Assembly: GCA_019243005.1 (NCBI GenBank)
Contig: JAFAUY010000287.1
Coordinates: forward strand, 1-36,661
Source: Verrucomicrobiota bacterium
Lineage (GTDB): Bacteria > Verrucomicrobiota > Verrucomicrobiia > Chthoniobacterales > JAFAMB01
Length of the DNA: 36,661 nt
Direction: 5' to 3'
Below, in pieces: positions 30,535-36,661 of this stretch. The position numbers and the translations under genes are program-made. The number at the start of each line of letters is the position of its first letter. Position 1 is the first letter of the stretch. The notes under the pieces were generated by a model. It saw nothing but the letters and a program-made list of their open reading frames with translations. It made no database searches and had not been told where the DNA came from.

Positions 30535-31758
30535 GTGAGTTTAACGGCGCAAACGGATCACCTCGGGATCACTCTGGGACCAATTCATGACCTCGCTCAC
30601 GAGGCGAGTTGGACAGGGCGTACTTCGGTCGGTCAAGCATGGGTATTCGATTCGGCGGCTAAAATCGATCCGCGGCTTTGGCGCGGCGCGTTCCGGCAGC
30701 ACGTCCGCGACGCTCGCTTTTATGAAGTGACTGAGCACACGCTGAAAGGCCAGTTCAGCCAACGTTATTTTGTTCTGCGCAACGAGGCGAGCGGCGCGAC
30801 CGCCGTGCAGCCTTTTTTCTTCGTTAGCCAGGATCTCACGGCGGGGTTGCCGTCATCCGTGCGCCAGTGGGTGGGGGCCCTGCGACGGCGGTGGCCGAAG
30901 CTCCTTTTCCTGACCATCCTGATGGTGGGAAGCCCGGCAGGCGAGGGACAACTTGACTTGCGCGAGGCGTGGGTCTGCCGGGCCTTGCGCGAAGTCCTGG
31001 CGGCCTACGAAAAAGTGGCGCGCCCGTCCATGGTGATGCTCAAAGACTTTCCGTCCGAGTACCGCCTGCTGTTTGGCGAATTCATCAAACACGGGTTCGC
31101 CCGGATGCCGGGGCTGCCCTCTGCGCAACTCGAGTTGGACTTCGCCAGCTTCGAGGAATACATGCAGACGAAGCTAAGCAAGGTTTTTCGAAAGAGCCTT
31201 CGGCGAAAGTTCAAGGTGCTCAGCCAGTACCCGCCGATCACGATGGAGGTGGTGTCCGATATCACGCCCTACATCGACGAGATTCTGCCACTTTACCTGC
31301 AGGTCTACCAACGCGCCAGGCTGAGTTTCGAGGTGCTTAACCGCGACTATTTTCTGATGCTAAGCGCCTTACTGCCGGACAAGGTCCGTTACTTTCTTTG
31401 GCGACAGGAAGGCCGGATCATCGCGTTTAACCTCTGTCTGCTGCACGACGGTACGCTCTACGATCTCGACGTCGGTTTTGATTATTCTCTGGCCCTGGAC
31501 CTGCACCTCTACTTTGTGACCTGGCGCGACGTGATCCAGTGGTGCCTGCAGCACGGCCTCCATACCTACCATGCCGGACCGTTGAACTACGATCCGAAAC
31601 TGCATTTACGGCTCGCGTTGCTCGCGCAGGACGTCTATGCGCGCCATCCTTCGAAGCCGCTGAACCTGCTGCTTCGGATTGCCATGGATTACCTGGGCCC
31701 GGTTCGGTACGAGCCGTTGCTCCGGAAATTCCCGAACTACGCCGAACTGTTTGAGTGA
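30535..31758 (+). CDS. GNAT-like acyltransferase (peptidoglycan/glycan-type)
   Basis: A 407-residue protein of the GNAT/FemAB-related acyltransferase clan. Segments such as MLKDFPSEYRLLFGEFIKHGFAR (in part), YMQTKLSKVFRKSLRRKFKV, ILPLYLQVYQRARLSFEVLNRDYF and LYDLDVGFDYSLALDLHLYF match the double-GNAT layout seen in proteins linked with exopolysaccharide gene sets. No catalytic residue is certain. It starts with GTG at 30535, with AAGGAA about 15 bases upstream. It is divergent from the PIG-L gene (253 bases between starts), and that gap must hold two promoters. A pairing of PIG-L deacetylase with an acyltransferase would allow acetyl groups to be exchanged for other acyl groups; this is inference. 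Confidence 0.7.
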   Translation: MSLTAQTDHLGITLGPIHDLAHEASWTGRTSVGQAWVFDSAAKIDPRLWRGAFRQHVRDARFYEVTEHTLKGQFSQRYFVLRNEASGATAVQPFFFVSQDLTAGLPSSVRQWVGALRRRWPKLLFLTILMVGSPAGEGQLDLREAWVCRALREVLAAYEKVARPSMVMLKDFPSEYRLLFGEFIKHGFARMPGLPSAQLELDFASFEEYMQTKLSKVFRKSLRRKFKVLSQYPPITMEVVSDITPYIDEILPLYLQVYQRARLSFEVLNRDYFLMLSALLPDKVRYFLWRQEGRIIAFNLCLLHDGTLYDLDVGFDYSLALDLHLYFVTWRDVIQWCLQHGLHTYHAGPLNYDPKLHLRLALLAQDVYARHPSKPLNLLLRIAMDYLGPVRYEPLLRKFPNYAELFE

Positions 31759-31853
31759 TATAGAGCCGGCTTTGCCCCGGCGCAGCAAGCAACCAACGAC
31801 CGCGCTCAGGCAAATAAATTCCAAGCCGGCGTAGGGGCAAGCGCTTAACCCCC

Positions 31854-32759
31854 TTAGGACGAAGCTTCGGGCACCCGGGTTGGTCCCTTCATCGTTACGC
31901 CAGGCTTCGCCTTCGGCAGGTCCGGATCCATAAAGCCGAGGGCGTGCGGTGGTTTGATGATGCGGACGCCCGCGGCCCGTTGCTGTTCACGGATCTTCAA
32001 ATGCAATTCATGCATCTTGGTCCAGTGCACCTTGGGCTTGAAATGGTGTTCGGCATGGTAACCGTTGTTAAACCAAAGCACGTTGTAAAGCTTATTGTAA
32101 CTGCTTACGCCCCAGGCAAGTGGGACGTCCGGATTGCCGCCGTAATGAAGAAAGTACCCATTCAGGTAAGAAAGGCAGTGACCGAGGTAATAAAACGGCA
32201 GGTAAAAAACCATGAACTTCCAGTTCAGGAAAAACGCGAGTAAGCACAAAGAGGCCCAGGACGCAATTTCAAAGACCGCGAAATAAGCGGTGAACGGACG
32301 GCGCTTTTTCAGGTCCTGGAAGATCGGCATCGGATCGTCGCGGAAATAGCTCAGGAAGGTGTACGCCCATGGATTTTCCGGCTCCCCTTCGTGACCGTGC
32401 CGGTAGATGGAGAGCAGATCAACGGTTTCGCCCCGCTCGTCGGGCCGGTCACTGTTGCCTTGGTGGTGCTTGTTATGGAACACCTCATAAAACTGTTGGG
32501 AAAATCCGACCGTCACCGACAGCAGCCAGCAGAACGCCCAATTCAATGGCTTCCACGAAAAGTAGGGGTTGTGGATCAGGTTATGGGCGATCCCGTTGAT
32601 GTTCCAGGAAATGCTTACCGAATAGATGAAGCCCGTGATCAGCAGAATCCACCAGGGCGTGTACGGAAACACCACGAACATCGTGATCAGATAAGCGGTG
32701 TGCAGCAACTGCGCGGTTACCGGTATCCAATCGTTTGACGAGTGGGCCAAAATCTTCAT
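31854..32759 (-). CDS. Fatty acid desaturase family protein
   Basis: A 301-residue membrane di-iron enzyme. The three histidine boxes are present: HNLIH (59-63), HNKHH (95-99) and HAEHH (about residue 245). Between them are four or so hydrophobic helices (VTAQLLHTAYLITMFVVF, ILLITGFIYSVSISW, LCLLAFFLNWKFMVFYLPF). Desaturases of this shape act on acyl-lipids or carotenoid/sphingolipid-type substrates; the spacing does not resolve which. No cytochrome b5 or ferredoxin gene is adjacent. It is divergent from the transporter pair beginning at 32870, leaving about 110 bases for both promoters. Confidence 0.9.
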   Translation of the reverse strand: MKILAHSSNDWIPVTAQLLHTAYLITMFVVFPYTPWWILLITGFIYSVSISWNINGIAHNLIHNPYFSWKPLNWAFCWLLSVTVGFSQQFYEVFHNKHHQGNSDRPDERGETVDLLSIYRHGHEGEPENPWAYTFLSYFRDDPMPIFQDLKKRRPFTAYFAVFEIASWASLCLLAFFLNWKFMVFYLPFYYLGHCLSYLNGYFLHYGGNPDVPLAWGVSSYNKLYNVLWFNNGYHAEHHFKPKVHWTKMHELHLKIREQQRAAGVRIIKPPHALGFMDPDLPKAKPGVTMKGPTRVPEASS

Positions 32760-32869
32760 ATCCGAATTGACACCCTAAATTGAAACACGAACACTTGCAA
32801 CGGCCACATAAAAAACTTTCTACTCTAGCAGTGTCGAAGCCATCCTTAGTTACGCCGGGACCAGCACCC

Positions 32870-33283
32870 ATGATCGCCTCGGGCCAAGCGCCAAAACCCC
32901 GACCGCCCTGGTTTTTTCATCCTCTGCTCCAGCTCTGCATCAGCGTCGGGCTCTCTTCGGCCAGCCAGATCCTCTTCAAGGTGGCGACCAATGCCGGTGA
33001 CGACAAGCATGCCATTAATCCGCAGCTGTTCACCTCCTGGGCGCTCTGGGGTGGCATTGTCGCCTCCCTGACCAGCTTGGTGAGCTGGCTCTACGCGCTG
33101 CGGTCCGTCCCGCTGGTCATTGCTTTTAACTTGGCGGCCGTGACTTACATCCTCATTCCGCTCGGTTCCTGGGTTTTTCTCGGTGAACAAGTGCCTCCCA
33201 TCCGCTGGTTGGGCATCGCCCTGGTGACCCTTGGCGTTCTCGTGATCGCCCGGCCGCTTTCCCATATGGAGGAACGCCTGTGA
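32870..33283 (+). CDS. EamA/SMR-like transporter subunit 1
   Basis: A 137-residue protein with four hydrophobic helices (LLQLCISVGLSSASQILF, LWGGIVASLTSLVSWLYAL, LVIAFNLAAVTYILIPLGSW, WLGIALVTLGVLVIARP) of the small multidrug resistance/DMT type. ATG 32870 fits a short N-terminus; the frame also starts at 32780. It overlaps the next gene by GTGA, and both are half-size DMT proteins, so together they look like an obligate pair as in ArnE/ArnF or YdgE/F. Those carry a lipid-linked amino sugar or polyamines. The divergent desaturase gene suggests a lipid-related role. Confidence 0.82.
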   Translation: MIASGQAPKPRPPWFFHPLLQLCISVGLSSASQILFKVATNAGDDKHAINPQLFTSWALWGGIVASLTSLVSWLYALRSVPLVIAFNLAAVTYILIPLGSWVFLGEQVPPIRWLGIALVTLGVLVIARPLSHMEERL

Positions 33284-33621
33284 CCCTAGCGTATTTTCTC
33301 TTGCTGATACTCGTGGAGACCTGCGCCGTCGCCGGCCAGATCTTTTTCAAACACGCGATGGGCGGAGAAGGGACGCCGCAACGCAAGTGGCGCCGGCCGG
33401 CCGGGATCACGGCCGGGGTGATGGCCATGACGATTGCGTTTTTCGTCTGGCTTGGCCTGCTCAAACGTTTTGAGCTCAGTTACCTCTATCCTTTCGAAGG
33501 TTTTGACCGCATCATCCTGGTCTTCGCCGCGTCGGCTTTCCTGAAGGAACGGATGACGCGGGGCCTTTGGGCCGGGGTGCTCCTGATCGTCGCCGGATCG
33601 ATCCTGGTGTCGCTGAGCTAA
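33280..33621 (+). CDS. EamA/SMR-like transporter subunit 2
   Basis: A 113-residue four-helix membrane protein (LAYFLLLILVETCAVAGQIFF, ITAGVMAMTIAFFVWLGL, LYPFEGFDRIILVFAASAF, WAGVLLIVAGSILVSLS). The start is GTG, overlapping the stop of subunit 1 by four bases, so they are translationally coupled. The conserved GQIFFKHAM region lies where SMR proteins carry GQ-type residues, and the KRFELSYLYPFEG segment is like ArnF-type proteins. It lacks the central Glu14 of EmrE in an obvious place (VETC is near). A flippase for an undecaprenyl- or lipid-linked sugar is one possibility. Confidence 0.82.
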   Translation: MTLAYFLLLILVETCAVAGQIFFKHAMGGEGTPQRKWRRPAGITAGVMAMTIAFFVWLGLLKRFELSYLYPFEGFDRIILVFAASAFLKERMTRGLWAGVLLIVAGSILVSLS

Positions 33622-33699
33622 GCGCGGGCACGGCGAGCGGGCGGGCACGGCGATTCGGCGGGCACCGCCTGGGAGGTTCACGCGGCGAGCGCGGCGGAT

Positions 33700-33792
33700 C
33701 CACGGATAGAAAAATCCCATCATCCGCAGACCACGCAGAGAACGCAGAAAAGAGAAAACGTCCACCGATTACGCAGATTACACCGATTGAGG
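33700..33792. repeat. Intergenic repeat block, copy B (reversed)
   Basis: ATCCGCAGACCACGCAG at 33722-33738 is the exact reverse complement of 25010-25026, and CGCAGATTACAC at 33772-33783 is the exact reverse complement of 24984-24995. The piece between is longer here (33 against 14 bases) and contains a second related unit, ACCGATTACGCAGATTACACC. Upstream, CGGGCACGGCGA-like units are repeated at 33625-33655. No gene was seen in 33622-33882. Confidence 0.6.
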
Positions 33793-33882
33793 TCAGACCG
33801 GCGGGACGAGGCCCTCCCGGCTTGACACCGGCAACTCGCCCCTACGATCGCGCCCATTACCCCTTACCCGCCACCGGCTTGT

Positions 33883-34746
33883 ATGGAAGCGCCTTTTACC
33901 CGCTTTATCGACCTCGACGGCGCCTGGCCCGCTGACATTCTCGGTGCCGGGAACTACCTGGACCGCCACGCTTGGGGACCTCGAGTCCGTTATTGCGCGC
34001 CGGCCCGGGAGATTGAAGCATTCTGGGCGGAAACTTCGGCTTCGGTCGCGCCTTTCACCCTGTACGGCTCGGGCGATTATCATCATTTATCCGCCTTATG
34101 GCTCCGCCAATTGAGCGAGCCATTCACGCTCGTCTCATTCGACAATCATCCGGACTGGGATACCCGGCCGCCGGCCTGGTGCTGCGGCACCTGGCTGAAC
34201 CAGGCTTTTAAGCAGCGGCAACTTGAGGCGGTGGTCGTCTGGGGTTGCGCCAACTTTGAGCTGAATCCGCCGCACCGGTGGTTCGGCAACCAGAAAGCCG
34301 TTGCATCCGGCCGGTTGATCCTCATGCCCTGGCGGGATCGTTTCGGCCGTTCCGCCCAACGGCGCTATCCCGGGATCGTGGCGGGCACTTGGCGCGCAGA
34401 ATTTACCCGCTTACTCGGGCAGATGCGTGATCGCACCGTTTACGTCACGATCGACATGGATTGCCTGCGGCCCGGCGACGCGGTGACCGATTGGGAACAA
34501 GGCTTGTTCACGGTTGAGGACGTTGCCTGGGCGCTGAATGAACTCCGGCGTGAAACCCGGGTCATTGGCGGCGACCTTTGCGGTGCGCACTCGCCGGCCA
34601 GCTACGCCCGCTGGACTCAACGTAAAAACGCGACCATGGATCACCCGAAAAAGCCGCCGGTGGACCGGCAGACGGCGTTACGGACCAACCTGCGGGCGTT
34701 TCATCGGATCTGGCCGGCGCTCACCGGCCGATCCGGTAACGCGTAA
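33883..34746 (+). CDS. Arginase/agmatinase-fold (ureohydrolase-like) protein
   Basis: A 287-residue protein with the manganese-ligand pattern of ureohydrolases: the H-box GSGDYHHLS (residues 62-70), the D-x-H-x-D motif in FDNHPDWD (86-93), and the D-x-D in TIDMDCL (Asp191, Asp193). The closing motif GGDLCGAHSP is where arginases hold the guanidino-binding Glu, replaced by Asp here. It is a distant member, and could act on a substrate other than arginine or agmatine. The start ATG 33883 lacks a Shine-Dalgarno. It is not close to any arginine or polyamine gene. The fold is fairly sure; the substrate is not. Confidence 0.75.
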   Translation: MEAPFTRFIDLDGAWPADILGAGNYLDRHAWGPRVRYCAPAREIEAFWAETSASVAPFTLYGSGDYHHLSALWLRQLSEPFTLVSFDNHPDWDTRPPAWCCGTWLNQAFKQRQLEAVVVWGCANFELNPPHRWFGNQKAVASGRLILMPWRDRFGRSAQRRYPGIVAGTWRAEFTRLLGQMRDRTVYVTIDMDCLRPGDAVTDWEQGLFTVEDVAWALNELRRETRVIGGDLCGAHSPASYARWTQRKNATMDHPKKPPVDRQTALRTNLRAFHRIWPALTGRSGNA

Positions 34747-35023
34747 CGGGTGCCGGGTTCGGAGTGCGGGCTCGCTATGCCCGCCGTGTGGCCGTGTGAA
34801 TCCTGTCGTTGTGCCCGCCGGGTGAGGCTATTTTTCCGCCGGTAACGGGTTGTGCATTGCTCCTCGGCGGGTACCTTTTATTCGCCATGCCTTTTCCCTG
34901 GGATTTGCTAACGGTTAGTGAAGGCACGGCCCGTTTGGTCGGCAGTTCCGATACCCCACAACAACAGAAAAATTTTGACGCGACCCAGTTCCAGCTGGCG
35001 TCGGTCGATTAACACCTCGCTCT
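34747..35023. other. Intergenic region upstream of aconitase
   Basis: No gene is convincing here. A degenerate copy of the intergenic repeat (GCCGTGTGAATCCTGTCGTT near 34791) is present, related to the one near 25113. A short frame at 34887-35012 has no ribosome-binding site or family. Confidence 0.4.
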
Positions 35024-36661
35024 ATGAATCCGAAAGACATGCTTCGCGAATTGCGGCTCAGCGGCGGCAAGGTTTATCGCTACTATTCGCTCCCGGCGCT
35101 TGAGGAGGCCGGCATCGGGCCGATCCCACGGCTGCCCGTTAGTGTCCGCATTGTGCTTGAATCGGTGTTGCGAAACTGCGACGGAAAGAAGGTTTCCGAG
35201 CAGGATGTGGTTTCGCTGGCGAATTGGAACGCGAAACACCCGGCGAACGAGGAGATTCCGTTCGTGGTCGCGCGGATCGTGCTGCAGGATTTCACCGGGG
35301 TGCCGTTACTGGTGGACCTGGCGGCCATGCGCTCGGCGGTCAGCCGGTTACAGCGGGACCCGCGGATGATTGAACCGTTGGTGCCGGTCGACCTGGTGGT
35401 GGATCACTCCGTGCAGGTGGATTTTGCCGGGACGCCGGAAGCCCTGGCGCTCAATCTCGACATGGAATTCAAGCGCAACCGGGAGCGCTACCAGCTTCTG
35501 AAGTGGGGACAACAAGCCTTCAAGACGTTCGGAGTCGTTCCGCCGGGCATCGGCATCGTGCACCAGGTTAACCTGGAGTACCTTGCCAAAGGCGTACTCA
35601 CGAAGAGCATGCCCGAGGGCGAGGTCGCCTACCCGGATACGCTGGTGGGAACCGACTCGCATACGACGATGATCAACGGCCTGGGCGTGGTCGGCTGGGG
35701 CGTCGGCGGCATCGAGGCGGAAGCGGGCATGCTCGGGCAGCCGGTTTATTTTCTTACGCCGGAAGTCGTCGGCGTTCACCTGACGGGCACCCTCGGGGAA
35801 GGCGTCACCGCGACCGACCTTGTCCTGCGGGTCACCGAGATGCTCCGCAAACAAAAGGTGGTCGGCAAGTTTGTCGAGTTCTTCGGCGAAGGCGCCGCCG
35901 CGCTTGCAGTGGTCGATCGGGCCACGATCGGGAACATGGCTCCCGAATACGGCGCGACGATGGGGTTTTTCGGGGTCGACGAGCAGACGCTTTCCTATCT
36001 GCGCGGCACGGGCCGGAGCGATGAACTTTGCGAGCTGTTTCAGAAGTATTATACGGCTCAAGGCCTCTGGGGCATACCGCGCAAGGGGCAGGTGGATTAC
36101 AGCGTCGAACTTGAACTGGATCTCGGCAGCATCGTGCCGGGCGTGGCCGGTCCGAAACGGCCCCAGGACCGCATCAATCTCCCTGAGCTTAAGCAGACGT
36201 TTGAGAACCTCCTGGAAAAACCTCTGACGGAGGGCGGCTACGGGAAAAAGATCAGTGACTTGAGCTTCCGGGTGCCGGTGCACATGAACGGGTCCGGTCC
36301 CGGCGCTGATGCGCATTTGCCGTCCACCGACACGGACACCCCCCTCCACCCGCCGGAGGGCGCGCCGAAAAACTACGGGGAAATGGTTCAGAATCGTCCG
36401 GCGCCGCACCAGGTCGGCGATCCAACTACGGGACACCGCCCGGCGGACACGGAAGTCGGGCACGGCAGCGTTTTGATCGCGGCCATTACCAGTTGCACCA
36501 ACACCAGCAACCCGAGCGTGATGCTGGGGGCCGGGCTCCTGGCCAAAAAAGCCGTTGAACGCGGGCTCAAGGTTGACCCGAGGGTCAAGACGTCGCTCGC
36601 CCCCGGTTCGCGGGTCGTGACCGATTACCTGAATAAGACGGGCTTGCAGCCGTACCTCGAT
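35024..36661 (+). CDS. acnA: Aconitate hydratase AcnA, N-terminal 546 codons (runs off the window)
   Basis: TCA-cycle enzyme that converts citrate to isocitrate through a 4Fe-4S cluster. It begins [20 protein letters not shown], then has the AcnA/IRP1 signatures [17 protein letters not shown], the [19 protein letters not shown] segment, [21 protein letters not shown], and [16 protein letters not shown]. The first cluster-ligand Cys is in [12 protein letters not shown]; the later Cys pair lies beyond the window. Between FRVPVHMNG and VLIAAITSC there is a long Pro/Thr/His-rich insertion of about 55 residues, not usual in this position. ATG 35024 has no Shine-Dalgarno but matches the family start. 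Full-length enzymes have about 900 residues, so roughly 60 percent is seen. Confidence 0.95.
   Translation, partial: MNPKDMLRELRLSGGKVYRYYSLPALEEAGIGPIPRLPVSVRIVLESVLRNCDGKKVSEQDVVSLANWNAKHPANEEIPFVVARIVLQDFTGVPLLVDLAAMRSAVSRLQRDPRMIEPLVPVDLVVDHSVQVDFAGTPEALALNLDMEFKRNRERYQLLKWGQQAFKTFGVVPPGIGIVHQVNLEYLAKGVLTKSMPEGEVAYPDTLVGTDSHTTMINGLGVVGWGVGGIEAEAGMLGQPVYFLTPEVVGVHLTGTLGEGVTATDLVLRVTEMLRKQKVVGKFVEFFGEGAAALAVVDRATIGNMAPEYGATMGFFGVDEQTLSYLRGTGRSDELCELFQKYYTAQGLWGIPRKGQVDYSVELELDLGSIVPGVAGPKRPQDRINLPELKQTFENLLEKPLTEGGYGKKISDLSFRVPVHMNGSGPGADAHLPSTDTDTPLHPPEGAPKNYGEMVQNRPAPHQVGDPTTGHRPADTEVGHGSVLIAAITSCTNTSNPSVMLGAGLLAKKAVERGLKVDPRVKTSLAPGSRVVTDYLNKTGLQPYLD

Noticed and set aside
34809-35012. 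67-codon frame before aconitase
   Set aside because: TTG start, no Shine-Dalgarno and no family; its first part lies in a repeat-like stretch.
1-36661. CRISPR array, insertion sequence, prophage or integrase
   Set aside because: No regularly spaced repeats, transposase motif or phage gene was seen on either strand.

Overview
The window is a high-GC bacterial chromosome segment of 36.7 kb with closely packed genes on both strands. Four traits point to the Verrucomicrobiota or a related PVC lineage, probably a soil or environmental member: an exosortase with a fused EpsI-like domain, a secreted FN3/Ig-domain protein, poor Shine-Dalgarno sequences before most genes, and intergenic repeats built from ATCTGTGTAATCTGCGGAT-like units. 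This is inferred from gene content; no rRNA or other marker gene is present. I found no tRNA, rRNA, CRISPR array or insertion sequence.

Left part (1-7.5 kb): an exopolysaccharide/exosortase region. A plus-strand run encodes an L-2-hydroxyglutarate oxidase-like flavoenzyme, a PIG-L deacetylase, a YdcF/SanA-like membrane protein and a Wza-type polysaccharide export lipoprotein. It converges on a minus-strand run of exosortase, GT2 glycosyltransferase, a possible tail-anchored microprotein and a secreted FN3/Ig protein.

Middle part (8-22.9 kb): the accessory core. On the minus strand lie an ATP-grasp ligase, a flavin monooxygenase-like enzyme, a NodB-like polysaccharide deacetylase and an Rrf2 regulator. 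A plus-strand operon follows: GNAT-like acyltransferase, LLM flavin oxidoreductase, stand-alone adenylation enzyme and carrier protein, the last two junctions being ATGA overlaps. A second copy of the deacetylase gene, with its upstream region, lies on the far side of this operon. Then come a FemAB-like aminoacyltransferase, a formyltransferase and an M14-carboxypeptidase-like protein that has lost its zinc ligands. Read together, the set could activate an amino acid on a carrier, oxidise or formylate it, and attach it to an amine exposed on a surface glycan. That pathway is a hypothesis.

Right part (23-36.7 kb): mostly ordinary metabolism. It holds a SulP transporter, a two-domain peptidoglycan-binding protein, a nitroreductase, an unknown protein, SufU and SufS for Fe-S cluster assembly, a second PIG-L deacetylase, another GNAT-like acyltransferase, a fatty-acid desaturase divergent from a two-subunit EmrE/ArnE-ArnF-like transporter, an arginase-fold protein, and the first 546 codons of aconitase, which runs off the window.
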